The notes: a model not told the origin generated them from the letters alone. A stretch of 64,000 nt of DNA from Planococcus beigongshangi (GCF_016820495.1 NZ_JADHDU010000001.1:620257-684256); one strand, 5' to 3'; positions 1 through 8,920 are shown, counted from the first letter of the stretch. Program-made: numbers and translations.

Positions 1-1
1 T

Positions 2-397
2 ACAGAAAAAGGCTTGCTCGTTCCAGTCATCAAAAATGCAGACCGTAAATCAGTATTCGCCATTTCAGATGAAATCAATAAGCTTGCGACGAAAGCGCGT
101 GACGGCAAATTGTCTTCTGCTGAGATGAAAGGCGCATCCTGCTCGATCACGAATATCGGTTCAGCCGGAGGCCAGTGGTTTACACCGGTCATCAACCATC
201 CGGAAGTGGCGATTCTTGGAATCGGCCGCATTGCAGAGAAGCCAGTAATTAAAAATGGTGAAATTGTAGCTGCACCTGTGTTAGCATTATCATTGAGCTT
301 CGATCACCGTATGATCGATGGAGCGACAGCGCAGCATGCGCTGAACCACATCAAACGTTTATTGAGCGAACCAGAATTATTATTAATGGAGGCGTAA
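2..397 (+). CDS. pdhC: Pyruvate dehydrogenase E2, dihydrolipoyl acetyltransferase (C-terminal part)
   Basis: The gene enters from the left edge; only the C-terminal 131 codons are in the window, read from base 2. It transfers the acetyl group from lipoyl-lysine to CoA in the cytoplasmic pyruvate dehydrogenase complex. The sequence shows the catalytic-domain signature FDHRMIDG (His and Asp of the acyltransferase active site) and the preceding block [14 protein letters not shown] typical of E2 proteins. The lipoyl and E1/E3-binding domains lie outside the window. The stop is five bases before the start of pdhD, so the two are in one operon (pdhABCD order). A branched-chain E2 is the main alternative, but the neighbouring order pdhD-speA fits the pyruvate complex. 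Confidence 0.93.
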   Translation, partial: TEKGLLVPVIKNADRKSVFAISDEINKLATKARDGKLSSAEMKGASCSITNIGSAGGQWFTPVINHPEVAILGIGRIAEKPVIKNGEIVAAPVLALSLSFDHRMIDGATAQHALNHIKRLLSEPELLLMEA

Positions 398-401
398 AAT
401 T

Positions 402-1811
402 ATGGTAGTAGGAGATTTTCCAATTGAAACAGATACGCTCGTCATCGGCTCGGGCCCTGGCGGATACGTAGCAGCAATCCGTGCAGCACAGCTTGGCCAA
501 AAAGTGACGATCGTTGAAAAAGAATATATCGGCGGCGTTTGCCTGAACGTGGGCTGTATCCCTTCAAAAGCGATGATTTCTGTCGGCCACCGTTTCCATG
601 ACGCAAAACATTCGGACGACATGGGTGTTGTAAGCAATGAAGTGACATTGAACTTTGAAAAAGCGCAAGCTTTCAAAGACGGCGTCGTGAAAAAGCTTAC
701 AGGCGGAGTTGAATCTTTGCTGAAAGGCAATAAAGTTGAAATCGTCCGCGGCGAAGCTTATTTCGTTGATGAAAACACTGTAAAAGTAATGGACGATAAA
801 TCTTCTCAGACTTATAAGTTCAAGAATGCAATTATCGCAACAGGATCACGTCCTGTTGAGATCCCGACTTTCAAATTCACAAAACGCGTCATCAATTCCA
901 CAGGTGCATTGGCACTTACAGAACTTCCTAAAAAGCTTGTCGTTATCGGCGGCGGCTATATTGGGACAGAACTTGGGACAGCTTATGCAAATATGGGATC
1001 TGAAGTGACGATCATCGAAGGTGGAAACGACATCCTTGCCGGCTTTGAAAAACAAATGACGGCAATCGTCAAAAAAGGCTTGAAGAAAAAAGGCGTTGAA
1101 GTGATCGTTAAAGCTTCCGCTAAAGGCGTAGAAGAAACGGATACAGGCGTTACAGTGACGTATGAAGCAGGCGGAGAAGAGAAATCTGTCGAAGCGGATT
1201 ATGTATTGGTGACTGTCGGCCGCCGTCCGAACACAGATGAAATGGGCCTTGAAGAGCTTAACCTGAAAATGGGCGAGCGCGGACTTATCGAAGTCGACAA
1301 ACAATGCCGTACGAGCATCCCATCAATTTATGCTATCGGTGATGTAGTACCTGGTCTTCAATTGGCACACAAAGCTTCTTATGAAGGCAAGATTGCTGCT
1401 GAAGCGATTGCTGGCGAAAAATCTGAAGTCGATTACCTGGCGATTCCGGCAGTATGCTTTACAGATCCTGAGCTTGCAAGTGTCGGTTTGACGGAAGAGC
1501 AGGCAAAAGAAGAAGGTTTCGAAGCTTCTGCTGCGAAATTCCCATTCGGTGCAAACGGCCGTGCGCTGGCGCTGAATGCTTCTGAAGGATTCGTTAAACT
1601 TGTATCACGCAAGAGCGACGGCTTATTGCTTGGTGCTCAAATCGTCGGTGCAGGCGCTTCTGATATGATCGCTGAACTTGGTTTGGCAATCGAAGCTGGC
1701 ATGACGGTGGAAGATATCGCTATGACAATCCATGCTCATCCGACTTTGGCTGAGATTACGATGGAAGCTGCTGAAGTGGCTCTTGGAACTCCAATCCACA
1801 TCATCAAATAA
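402..1811 (+). CDS. pdhD: Dihydrolipoyl dehydrogenase (E3)
   Basis: A 469-residue FAD flavoprotein disulfide reductase that reoxidises dihydrolipoamide with NAD+ in the pyruvate (and probably other 2-oxoacid) dehydrogenase complexes. The FAD-binding GSGPGG motif is near residues 16-21, the redox-active pair C47/C52 lies in CLNVGC, the NAD-binding GGGYIG motif is near residue 185, and the catalytic dyad H446/E451 is in HAHPTLAE. Length matches the family. It is the last gene of the pdh operon, since an intrinsic terminator follows directly. Confidence 0.97.
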   Translation: MVVGDFPIETDTLVIGSGPGGYVAAIRAAQLGQKVTIVEKEYIGGVCLNVGCIPSKAMISVGHRFHDAKHSDDMGVVSNEVTLNFEKAQAFKDGVVKKLTGGVESLLKGNKVEIVRGEAYFVDENTVKVMDDKSSQTYKFKNAIIATGSRPVEIPTFKFTKRVINSTGALALTELPKKLVVIGGGYIGTELGTAYANMGSEVTIIEGGNDILAGFEKQMTAIVKKGLKKKGVEVIVKASAKGVEETDTGVTVTYEAGGEEKSVEADYVLVTVGRRPNTDEMGLEELNLKMGERGLIEVDKQCRTSIPSIYAIGDVVPGLQLAHKASYEGKIAAEAIAGEKSEVDYLAIPAVCFTDPELASVGLTEEQAKEEGFEASAAKFPFGANGRALALNASEGFVKLVSRKSDGLLLGAQIVGAGASDMIAELGLAIEAGMTVEDIAMTIHAHPTLAEITMEAAEVALGTPIHIIK

Positions 1812-1821
1812 TGAATCATTG

Positions 1822-1868
1822 CACTCCCTGCGCCGGATTTCACAGTTCCGGCACTGGGGGTGTTTTTT
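1822..1868 (+). terminator. Intrinsic terminator of the pdh operon
   Basis: An imperfect inverted repeat (CACTCCCTGCGCCGGA paired with TCCGGCACTGGGGGTG) followed by six T. It starts about 10 bases after the pdhD stop. Confidence 0.8.
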
Positions 1869-1919
1869 GATGGATAAAAAAGGATCACTGTTTTCAGGCG
1901 AAGCTCGCAGAAGGAAGTG

Positions 1920-1978
1920 TTGACCTGTCCAGGCTCCAACGGCCAACTCCTTTCGCAGCTGAACGGCCGTATCCGCTT
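1920..1978 (-). repeat. Degenerate partial copy of repeat family A (reverse orientation)
   Basis: Read on the minus strand this begins AAAAGCGGATACGGCCGTT and ends GTTGGAGCCTGGACA, matching the two ends of the 124-bp repeat unit found at 2896-3773 but with the central part missing. It lies between the pdh terminator and the deacetylase gene. Confidence 0.65.
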
Positions 1979-2052
1979 TTCCTGTTTTGCTTTGATAACA
2001 GTTGTAGAAATGTGCTAATATTATGTGCGAAAGGGCTAAAGGTGATAAGGTA

Positions 2053-2895
2053 ATGGCGAAAGCAAAATGGATATTAATGGCAGCTGGCTTGGCTCTTTTG
2101 ACTGCTTGTTCAAGCGGCGAAGACGATAGCTCGGCAATTGAAACAAATGATACCGAACAAGAGACAGCTTCAGAGACTGCAGAAGAATCGACTGATGTGA
2201 TTGAAGAAGAAGTGGCAGAAGAAGTTGAAGAAGAGGTGGTTGAAGAAGTGCCTGAGACCGAACCGTTATACCGGGTAAATCCGGCCAATTCATCGGTTGA
2301 ACCGATTTCTGACGCCAACGCGCAGGCAGTTTTGCTGACGATCGACGATGCTCCGGATAAACAGGGGGTCGCAATGGCGGAGACCTTGAAGGAACTGGGC
2401 GTTCCGGCAATCTTTTTTGTAAACGGTCATTTTATTGACACGGCCGAAGAAGAAGAGAATCTGAAGAAGATTCATGAAATGGGATTTGCGATCGGCAACC
2501 ATACATATTCCCACCCGAATCTGAAAACAATTCCGGAAGAACAGCAACGTGAAGAAATCGTTTCATTGAATGACCGCATTGAAGAGATCATTGGTGAACG
2601 TCCGAAATTCTTCCGTGCACCACATGGCGTCAACACGGATTTCAGCAGAGCTGTGGTGGAACAAGAGGGCATGGTCCTGATGAACTGGACTTTTGGCTAT
2701 GACTGGGAACAGCAGTACATGGAAGCGGCAGCGCTTGCCGATATTATGGTGAATACGGAATTTATGCGTAATGGGGCGAATCTGCTGATGCATGACCGTG
2801 AATGGACAGCAGAAGCCCTGCCTGCCATCGTGGAAGGCCTAAGCGAAAAAGGCTATGATTTCATCGACCCTGAAACAATCGAAGGCGTTGAATAG
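2053..2895 (+). CDS. Lipoprotein polysaccharide deacetylase
   Basis: A 280-residue exported NodB-family (carbohydrate esterase 4) deacetylase that probably removes acetyl groups from an extracellular or wall polysaccharide. The start at 2053 is chosen because it gives a lipoprotein signal ending in the lipobox LLTAC (lipid-modified Cys near residue 19) and has a ribosome site AAAGGTGATAAGG; an in-frame ATG ten codons upstream would break that signal. An acidic Glu-rich linker of about 50 residues follows. The catalytic domain shows IDDAP (metal-binding and base Asp, with Ala where Gly is usual), HTYSHP (metal His pair), RAPHG and a late MHD motif. It stands alone; repeat array A begins at its stop codon. 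Substrate is not deducible. Confidence 0.9.
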   Translation: MAKAKWILMAAGLALLTACSSGEDDSSAIETNDTEQETASETAEESTDVIEEEVAEEVEEEVVEEVPETEPLYRVNPANSSVEPISDANAQAVLLTIDDAPDKQGVAMAETLKELGVPAIFFVNGHFIDTAEEEENLKKIHEMGFAIGNHTYSHPNLKTIPEEQQREEIVSLNDRIEEIIGERPKFFRAPHGVNTDFSRAVVEQEGMVLMNWTFGYDWEQQYMEAAALADIMVNTEFMRNGANLLMHDREWTAEALPAIVEGLSEKGYDFIDPETIEGVE

Positions 2896-3773
2896 AGAAA
2901 AGCGGAAGCGCCCGTTAAGCTCTGAAAGGTATAAGACAGATCAGCAGAGTGGCGTTCTTCGCCGCGGCAGCTGAGTTGGCTTATGACCCGAAGAGCTGGG
3001 CCGCTGGAGTCTGGACAAGAGAAAAGCGGAAGCGCCCGTTAAGCTCTGAAAGGCATAAGACAGATCAGCAGAGTGGCGTTCTTCGCCGCGGCAGCTGAGT
3101 TGGCTTATGACCCGAAGAGCTGGGCCGCTGGAGTCTGGACAAGAGAAAAGCGGAAGCGCCCGTTAAGCTCTGAAAGGCATAAGACAGATCAGCAGAGTGG
3201 CGTTCTTCGCCGCGGCAGCTGAGTTGGCTTATGACCCGAAGAGCTGGGCCGCTGGAGTCTGGACAAGAGAAAAGCGGAAGCGCCCGTTAAGCTCTGAAAG
3301 GCATAAGACAGATCAGCAGAGTGGCGTTCTTCGCCGCGGCAGCTGAGTTGGCTTATGACCCGAAGAGCTGGGCCGCTGGAGTCTGGACAAGAGAAAAGCG
3401 GAAGCGCCCGTTAAGCTCTGAAAGGCATAAGACAGATCAGCAGAGTGGCGTTCTTCGCCGCGGCAGCTGAGTTGGCTTATGACCCGAAGAGCTGGGCCGC
3501 TGGAGTCTGGACAAGAGAAAAGCGGAAGCGCCCGTTAAGCTCTGAAAGGTATAAGACAGATCAGCAGAGTGGCGTTCTTCGCCGCGGCAGCTGAGTTGGC
3601 TTATGACCCGAAGAGCTGGGCCGCTGGAGTCTGGACAAGAGAAAAGCGGAAGCGCCCGTTAAGCTCTGAAAGGTATAAGACAGATCAGCAGAGTGGCGCT
3701 CTTCGCCGCGGCAGCTGGGCTGGCTTATGACCCGAAGAGCTGGGCCGCTGGAGTCTGGACAAGAGAAAAGCGG
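2896..3773 (+). repeat. Tandem array of seven 124-bp repeats (family A)
   Basis: The GAGAAAAGCGGAAGCG motif recurs at exactly 124-base intervals (its AAAAG ends at 2902, 3026, 3150, 3274, 3398, 3522, 3646 and 3770), giving seven full units and a truncated eighth. Units are almost identical. Units 1, 6 and 7 share GGTATAAG while units 2-5 have GGCATAAG, and unit 7 has a few more changes, as expected if inner copies were duplicated recently. Each unit holds nested inverted repeats: GCTCT...AGAGC and ATAAG...CTTAT around a central stem GTGGCG/CGCCGC (2949-2965 in unit 1). There are no spacers, so it is not a CRISPR, and no protein-coding frame persists because 124 is not a multiple of three. The array fills the whole gap between the deacetylase and the shared terminator. 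Confidence 0.95.
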
Positions 3774-3781
3774 AATAAAAG

Positions 3782-3820
3782 AAAATCCGGAAGCAGGGGA
3801 ATTCCCGCTTCCGGATTTTT
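3782..3820. terminator. Bidirectional intrinsic terminator
   Basis: A perfect stem (AAAATCCGGAAGC with GCTTCCGGATTTT) flanked by A-rich and T-rich runs on either side. It can end speA transcripts on the minus strand and anything reading through array A on the plus strand. Confidence 0.9.
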
Positions 3821-5289
3821 TATCTGATAGCCTGTTGTTCTTTGATGACACGAAGGCATTGCAAGGTATCATCTTCTGGTCCCTGTACAGGTAAACCGGC
3901 TTTCACGTTCATGTGGATGTATTCGATATTTTCCTGCGTGATGATTTCGCCCGGAATAAAAATCGGGATGCCGGGTGGATAGACCATGATGAACTCCGCT
4001 GATATGCGGCCAACCGCATTATCAATATTCACCACTTCAGTCGTGGCGTAGAAAGCATCGCGCGGCGTCATTGCCAGCCGGGGGATATCCGGCAGCAGCA
4101 CGACAGGCTCGACAACAGCCGCTTCTGTATCGAAAGCTTCACTCATGCGCTGAAGTGCATTGACGAGAAGGTTTAATTCTTTTCGGCTGTCACCGATTGT
4201 GACAAGGCACAGGATATTATATAAATCGGAAAGTTCGATTTCGATATTTGCATTTTCCCGCAGCCATTCTTCTGCCTGATGGCCGGTAATGCCGAGGTTC
4301 TTAACGCTGATGAGCAATTTTGTCGGATCCATATCGAAAGTGGCCGAAGTTTTAAGCAATTCCTTGCCGACACAAAACAGATGCGGAATTTTATTGATGC
4401 GTTTGCGCGCATCGCTTGCCAGCCGGATTGTCTGGTCGATCAAATCATATCCGTGGATCGCAAGCTGTCTTCTCGCTGTATCCAATGAAGCAAGGATCGG
4501 ATAGGAAGTGGATGTAGTCGTCAGCATGGACAGCGTAGATTGGACCCGTTTAGCAGAGACCAGTCCTTCGCGGACGTTCAACACCGAACTTTGAGTCATG
4601 GAACCGCCCAGCTTGTGGACCGATGTAGCTGCCATATCAGCGCCTGCAGACATCGCTGAAACAGGCAGCCCTTTATGGAAATGAATATGGACGCCGTGCG
4701 CTTCATCTACAAGAACTGGGATATCCCGGTCGTGTGCGATATCGACAATGCGCTTCAAGTCAGCGGCAATGCCGAAATAAGTCGGATTGATGACCAGGAC
4801 CGCTTTTGCATCCGGGTATTCATTCAATGCCTTTTCGACAGCTTCGGCAGAAATCCCGTGAGAAATCCCTAGTTCGGGATCCACTTCAGGGTGGATGAAA
4901 ATCGGGATGGCGCCGGCAAAAACGATGGCTGACATAATGGACTTATGAACGTTTCTGGGAACCAGTATTTTGTCATTTGGTCCGACGACACTCAGGATCA
5001 TTGTCATGATGGCGCCGCTTGTGCCTTGGACAGAGAAAAACGTGTGGTCTGCACCAAAAGCCTGCGCAGCCAAGTCCTGCGCTTTTTTAATCGCGCCTTT
5101 TGGAGAATGCAGATCATCGAGAGGTGCAATATTGATCAAATCTATGGAAAGAATATTATCGCCGACAAATTCACGGAAAGCCGGGTCGACGCCCTGCCCC
5201 TTTTTATGGCCGGGAATATGGAATTGGATGGGATGACGGTTGCGGTGCTTCAGCAATGCATCGAATAATGGAGTTTCTAATTGTGACAA
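3820..5289 (-). CDS. speA: Arginine decarboxylase (PLP, Orn/Lys/Arg family)
   Basis: A 489-residue fold-III PLP decarboxylase that makes agmatine from arginine, the first step of polyamine synthesis in Bacillus. It closely resembles B. subtilis SpeA in length and text (early FHIPGHKKG, then VQGTSGAIMTM, DEAHGVH and the PLP-lysine K226 in SVHKLGGS). Its place next to the pdh operon is also the B. subtilis arrangement. The start is TTG at 5289, preceded nine bases upstream by CGAGGTGG; no better ATG is in frame. Lysine decarboxylase is the alternative annotation for the family, but gene order favours arginine. Confidence 0.93.
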   Translation of the reverse strand: MSQLETPLFDALLKHRNRHPIQFHIPGHKKGQGVDPAFREFVGDNILSIDLINIAPLDDLHSPKGAIKKAQDLAAQAFGADHTFFSVQGTSGAIMTMILSVVGPNDKILVPRNVHKSIMSAIVFAGAIPIFIHPEVDPELGISHGISAEAVEKALNEYPDAKAVLVINPTYFGIAADLKRIVDIAHDRDIPVLVDEAHGVHIHFHKGLPVSAMSAGADMAATSVHKLGGSMTQSSVLNVREGLVSAKRVQSTLSMLTTTSTSYPILASLDTARRQLAIHGYDLIDQTIRLASDARKRINKIPHLFCVGKELLKTSATFDMDPTKLLISVKNLGITGHQAEEWLRENANIEIELSDLYNILCLVTIGDSRKELNLLVNALQRMSEAFDTEAAVVEPVVLLPDIPRLAMTPRDAFYATTEVVNIDNAVGRISAEFIMVYPPGIPIFIPGEIITQENIEYIHMNVKAGLPVQGPEDDTLQCLRVIKEQQAIR

Positions 5290-5327
5290 TGGATGACCAC
5301 CTCGCTATAAAAATGAAAACAAGATGA

Positions 5328-5333
5328 ATTATA
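5328..5333 (-). promoter_or_regulatory. Probable extended -10 of the speA promoter
   Basis: On the minus strand the sequence reads TGCTATAAT, an extended -10 element, about 40 bases upstream of the speA start. The region 17 bases further up (TAGAAT) is a poor -35, which extended -10 promoters tolerate. Confidence 0.45.
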
Positions 5334-5422
5334 GCATGTACATACGGGCTATTCTATAAAAATAAAAGGATTTTGAATTTCTTCATCGAATAGAGGATAG
5401 GCAGACAGAAAGGAGTGGCATC

Positions 5423-6388
5423 ATGCGTTTTTCAACACGTATTACAGAGTTGCTTGGAATCGAATTGCCCATCATACAAGGGGGGCTGGCTTATTTGGCT
5501 TATGCAGAGCTTGCAGCTGCCGTGTCGAATGCCGGAGGCCTCGGGCAAATAACAGCAATGAGCCTGCCGTCACCTGAAAAACTGAGGGAAGAAATCAGGA
5601 AAGTCAGGGAACTCACTGATAAACCGTTCGGTGTCAATTTTGCAATCGGCGACCACGGCAGACAATTTTCACATATGCTTGATGTGGCCATTGAAGAAGA
5701 AGTGCCGGTCATATCGATGACTGGAGGAAACCCGACGCCGATCTTCACGCAGTTGGAAGGGACCCCCATCAAGAAACTCGTACTGGTTGCTGCAAGGAAA
5801 CAAGCCATTAAGGCAGAATCGCTCGGAGCGGATGCAGTGATGGTAGTTGGGCATGAAGGAGGCGGGCATCTTGGCCGGGACGACATCGGCACGATGGTCC
5901 TGATTCCGCAGGTCGTCGATGCTGTTTCCATTCCGGTAATCGCCTCCGGCGGCATCGGGGATGGCCGCGGCCTGATGGCGGCTCTTGCCCTAGGCGCCGA
6001 AGGAATCGAAATGGGGACGCGTTTCATCGCAGTGAAAGAATGTGTCCATGCATCAGAAGCATATAAAAATGCCTTGATAAACAGTACGGAAAACGATACC
6101 GTTATTATTAAAAGGAGCATCGGGGCACCGGCAAGAACCCTGAAGAACGGTTGGACCGATAAAATACTCGAAATCGAACATGAGACGCCGACATATGAAT
6201 CCCTAAAGGATTATATCAGCGGAGAGGCGAATAAACGCTATATTTATGAGGGCCTGAAAGAACAGGGATTCGGTTGGGCGGGGCAAGTGACTGGCATGAT
6301 CCAGGATGTGCCGACGGTCCGGGAGCTGTTTGACAGGATGCTTGCCGATGCCGAGAAAATCCGCCGCAAATGGGGAACACAGAAATAA
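5423..6388 (+). CDS. Nitronate monooxygenase family flavoprotein
   Basis: A 321-residue FMN TIM-barrel protein of the nitronate monooxygenase / 2-nitropropane dioxygenase family. It shows the N-terminal PIIQGGLAY motif, the HEGGGHLG segment around the catalytic-His region, and the phosphate-binding ASGGIGDGRG and MGTRF motifs. The family oxidises alkyl nitronates such as propionate 3-nitronate. FabK-type enoyl-ACP reductases share the fold and are the main alternative. The ribosome site AAAGGAG is well placed before the ATG. yktA follows after 13 bases, so the two may be cotranscribed. Confidence 0.85.
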   Translation: MRFSTRITELLGIELPIIQGGLAYLAYAELAAAVSNAGGLGQITAMSLPSPEKLREEIRKVRELTDKPFGVNFAIGDHGRQFSHMLDVAIEEEVPVISMTGGNPTPIFTQLEGTPIKKLVLVAARKQAIKAESLGADAVMVVGHEGGGHLGRDDIGTMVLIPQVVDAVSIPVIASGGIGDGRGLMAALALGAEGIEMGTRFIAVKECVHASEAYKNALINSTENDTVIIKRSIGAPARTLKNGWTDKILEIEHETPTYESLKDYISGEANKRYIYEGLKEQGFGWAGQVTGMIQDVPTVRELFDRMLADAEKIRRKWGTQK

Positions 6389-6401
6389 AGGAGGAAGCGA
6401 A

Positions 6402-6680
6402 TTGGATTATTCATATCCATTTTCAATCGATTGGACCAAAGAAGAAATCATCGACGTCGTCACATTTTTTGAAGGCATTGAAATGGCCTATGAGGGTGGA
6501 ATCAGCCGCGAAGACATGATGGCCAGATACAGAAAGTTCAAAGCGGTAGTGCCATCAATCTCTGAAGAAAAGACCTATTTCAAGGAATTTGAAGAAGAAA
6601 GCGGCTACGCCAGCTTTCCGGTCATAAAAGAAGTGAAAGCATCACCGGCTGGCCCTGTGATCAAGATGGTCAAACGGTAG
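6402..6680 (+). CDS. yktA: UPF0223 family protein YktA
   Basis: A 92-residue acidic cytoplasmic protein of unknown function, conserved across Bacillales. The start is the TTG at 6402, chosen because AAAGGAGG lies eight bases upstream and the resulting N-terminus (MDYSYPFSIDWTKEEI) matches the family. Longer in-frame starts would run back into the previous gene. The order speA-yktA-yktB-ykzI-yktC is as in B. subtilis, apart from the inserted nitronate monooxygenase gene. Confidence 0.88.
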   Translation: MDYSYPFSIDWTKEEIIDVVTFFEGIEMAYEGGISREDMMARYRKFKAVVPSISEEKTYFKEFEEESGYASFPVIKEVKASPAGPVIKMVKR

Positions 6681-6683
6681 ATG

Positions 6684-6729
6684 AAAAAGGACCTGCAGCG
6701 ATAATATTATCGCCGCGGGTCCTATTTTT
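6684..6729. terminator. Bidirectional terminator between yktA and yktB
   Basis: A long stem (AGGACCTGCAGCGATAAT with ATTATCGCCGCGGGTCCT) bounded by A5 on the left and T5 on the right, between convergent genes. Confidence 0.88.
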
Positions 6730-7348
6730 ATTGTCTGTTCAGCATGATGCTGTAAAGCGGTAAAAGCTCGTCGAACGTTTTCTCGGCCAGTTCATCGAAT
6801 TGGCTTTTGGTCAGACGGTCCGCATCTTCCCGCTGTAGATGGCGGCCAATGACAAACTCGCCTTTTTTCACATCGCGCAGGCGGCAGAGGAGGTTTTCGA
6901 CACCTTCTTTGCCTAATTCACCTATTGAATGGGCTTCGGGTTTCATATGGTCGCCTGACACGACCATGTCTTCCGGCAGGTTAGCGAGCTGCTTTGATTC
7001 CAATAGGCGCTCCGCCATTGCGGATTTGCCGGAAGCTTCATAGATGACGGCCAATATGATGAATACATGGCTGTCCCACAAACCGATCTGGAAATGCGGA
7101 ACCGCTTTATAGCCTCGTTTATGAGGGGCAAAAGCGACCCAGCTGTCGTTCGGGGGGTTAACGGTACGGCGCATATGTTTTGCGACATGAGGATAAAATT
7201 CTTCGCCGGTGATCCCGGAAAAATAAGCGGAATACTGTTCTCCCAGCTCCTCGAATTTCGGACGCACTTTTTCTGTAAGTGCAGCCATCCGCGCTTCGAG
7301 GCCCGGCGTTTCAAATACTTGAAAATGTTTTTCATTCCAATAAGACAT
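6728..7348 (-). CDS. yktB: DUF1054 / UPF0637 family protein YktB
   Basis: A 206-residue soluble protein of the UPF0637 family found throughout Bacillales; its biochemical role is unknown. The text (start MSYWNEKHFQVFE, middle SWVAFAPHKRGYKAVPHFQIG) and length match the family closely. A GAGGA ribosome site lies upstream on the minus strand. It converges on yktA and shares the terminator between them. Confidence 0.88.
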   Translation of the reverse strand: MSYWNEKHFQVFETPGLEARMAALTEKVRPKFEELGEQYSAYFSGITGEEFYPHVAKHMRRTVNPPNDSWVAFAPHKRGYKAVPHFQIGLWDSHVFIILAVIYEASGKSAMAERLLESKQLANLPEDMVVSGDHMKPEAHSIGELGKEGVENLLCRLRDVKKGEFVIGRHLQREDADRLTKSQFDELAEKTFDELLPLYSIMLNRQ

Positions 7349-7512
7349 GGTGTCGGTTTCCTCCTTAAAAATACAACTATCATATAATTTTACAGGACTT
7401 TGGCAAAAATTTATAGAAAGACGTTTTTGTTTTTGGAATATCGGGTAAAAGATTGATAACCACCTTGATAATTCAGAATTATTGGAATCAATAAAGGGAA
7501 GGGGTGCTAAAG

Positions 7513-7707
7513 ATGAAACAGATGATACAAATTATCCGCAAGGCCGAGGTCGAAAAAGAATATATCAACGTCTTGAAGCTTGAATTGGATTATGAACTTG
7601 CTTCCCTGTTTGATGCAATGCAGCAAAATGATGAGCAGGAAATGACTAAAAGCAAAAAACGGCTTCAGGAAATACATGTTGAACTGGAGGCACTTCATGC
7701 GCTTTAA
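7513..7707 (+). CDS. Small conserved protein, YkzI-like
   Basis: A 64-residue, highly charged and probably fully helical protein (QIIRKAEVEKEYINVLKLELDYELASLF, given here as fragments QIIRKAEVEKEY and LELDYELASLF). I place the start at ATG 7513, six to eight bases after AAGGGGTG; a GTG three codons earlier overlaps that site. Size and position between yktB and yktC match B. subtilis ykzI, whose function is unknown, so the name is inferred from position more than sequence. A terminator follows. Confidence 0.7.
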   Translation: MKQMIQIIRKAEVEKEYINVLKLELDYELASLFDAMQQNDEQEMTKSKKRLQEIHVELEALHAL

Positions 7708-7722
7708 TATCATCCAATTATA

Positions 7723-7758
7723 GGGGCACCTGCTGGAGTATGACAGTAGGTGCCTTTT
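7723..7758 (+). terminator. Intrinsic terminator after the ykzI-like gene
   Basis: A stem GGCACCTGCT / AGTAGGTGCC followed by TTTT. Confidence 0.75.
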
Positions 7759-7794
7759 GACGTTATAATAGTATAAACAGAGGGGGCAATTTTT

Positions 7795-8586
7795 ATGGAT
7801 TTGCACGAAATGGACCGTTATATCAAATCCATCATTAAAGAGGCGGGACATAAAATAAGAAACTCTTTTTTGACGGATATTTCAATCGAATCGAAATCGG
7901 ATGCCAATGACCTGGTGACGAATATCGATAAAGAAATTGAACAGTTCTTCATCTCGCGCATCAATCGTGATTATCCCGATCACCGCATCTTTGGTGAAGA
8001 AGGGTTCGGCGATGAGATCAAGGATACAAACGGCGTCATCTGGATGCTGGATCCGATCGATGGTACCATGAACTTCATTCATCAGAAACGCAATTTCGCC
8101 ATATCACTTGGCATTTATGCGGACGGCGTGGGGAAACTGGGATACATATACGATGTTGTGAATGACGATCTGTATTCCGGCATTCAGGGAGGCGGCGCGT
8201 ATTATAACGATGAAAGGCTGCGGCCGTTGCAGGATACGGAAATCGGTGAATCGATCCTGGCCATGAACGCTACCTGGGCAGTGCCGAACCGCCATTTTGA
8301 CCATAATGGGACCTTGAAGCTCATACAGGATGTCAGAGGCATCAGGTCATACGGTTCTGCGGCCATCGAACTCGCTTATCTCGCAAGTGGGCGGATCGAT
8401 GCGTATATATCGATGAGGCTGTCCCCTTGGGATATTGCCGGTGGCATGGTGATTGCGAAAGAAGCCGGAGCAGTTGCCACCAATTTTAAAGGCGAACCTG
8501 CAAACCTGTTGGAGCAGGATACGTTTTTAGCGGCCAATCCGTCCATCCATGCAAAGATACTGGACCGTTATATTCTTCCAAAATAA
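7795..8586 (+). CDS. yktC: Inositol monophosphatase family protein YktC
   Basis: A 263-residue Mg2+-dependent sugar phosphatase of the inositol monophosphatase / SuhB family. All three metal-site blocks are visible: GEEG near residue 66, LDPIDGTMNF near 83-92, and WDIAGGMVIAKEAGA near 210. The family hydrolyses myo-inositol phosphates and in some members fructose-1,6-bisphosphate or NADP; the substrate here cannot be told. A GAGGGGG ribosome site precedes the ATG and a terminator follows the stop. Confidence 0.92.
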   Translation: MDLHEMDRYIKSIIKEAGHKIRNSFLTDISIESKSDANDLVTNIDKEIEQFFISRINRDYPDHRIFGEEGFGDEIKDTNGVIWMLDPIDGTMNFIHQKRNFAISLGIYADGVGKLGYIYDVVNDDLYSGIQGGGAYYNDERLRPLQDTEIGESILAMNATWAVPNRHFDHNGTLKLIQDVRGIRSYGSAAIELAYLASGRIDAYISMRLSPWDIAGGMVIAKEAGAVATNFKGEPANLLEQDTFLAANPSIHAKILDRYILPK

Positions 8587-8617
8587 AAAAGGATGCGCTT
8601 AAGCATCCTTTTTTTCT
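8585..8617. terminator. Terminator between yktC and ylaF
   Basis: AAAAAAGGATGCGCTTAAGCATCC followed by eight T, symmetrical enough to serve both convergent genes. Confidence 0.88.
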
Positions 8618-8625
8618 ATTGATCC

Positions 8626-8811
8626 CTATAATAATCCGGCATTGATCATCGCGCGTTTTTTCTTGAATCCGCTAACCATGATCAGTCCCAGAATGGCAAG
8701 TGCGAGAAAGATCAGCGGGAAGCTGCGGTAAGCAACGGCCAAGCCGACTCCCACCATCGCCAGTAAAGCGGCCAACGAATAAAGGACAAAAATCCATTTG
8801 ATATTTTTCAT
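8626..8811 (-). CDS. ylaF: Two-helix membrane protein YlaF (DUF5325)
   Basis: A 61-residue membrane protein with two predicted transmembrane segments (about residues 6-27 and 31-48) and a basic tail FKKKR. Size, topology and position divergent from typA match YlaF of Bacillus. Function unknown. Confidence 0.75.
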   Translation of the reverse strand: MKNIKWIFVLYSLAALLAMVGVGLAVAYRSFPLIFLALAILGLIMVSGFKKKRAMINAGLL

Positions 8812-8848
8812 ATATAATCCTCCTGCTGATAATTGCTGAAATAAAATC

Positions 8849-8878
8849 TTAGGGTTTTCCCCCTATATGTGCTATACT
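8849..8878 (+). promoter_or_regulatory. Probable sigma-A promoter of typA
   Basis: A -10 hexamer TATACT at 8873-8878, 43 bases before the typA start. The -35 is weak (TTAGGG, 18-base spacer). Confidence 0.45.
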
Positions 8879-8920
8879 AGCACAGTTATAGACATGAAAA
8901 AAGAATATTGGAGTGAAATT

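Noticed and set aside
1623-2318. Minus-strand ORF of 231 codons
   Set aside because: Low-complexity Ser-rich translation that is the antisense of the acidic linker of the deacetylase and the end of pdhD.
2896-3773. CRISPR array
   Set aside because: The 124-base units follow each other without variable spacers, the repeat is far too long, and no cas genes are nearby.
3561-3872. Minus-strand ORF of 103 codons through the repeat array
   Set aside because: It runs through non-coding repeats and the speA terminator; the 124-base period shifts frame in each unit, and there is no ribosome site.
5500-6120. Minus-strand ORF of 206 codons
   Set aside because: Antisense to the nitronate monooxygenase gene, with no family resemblance.
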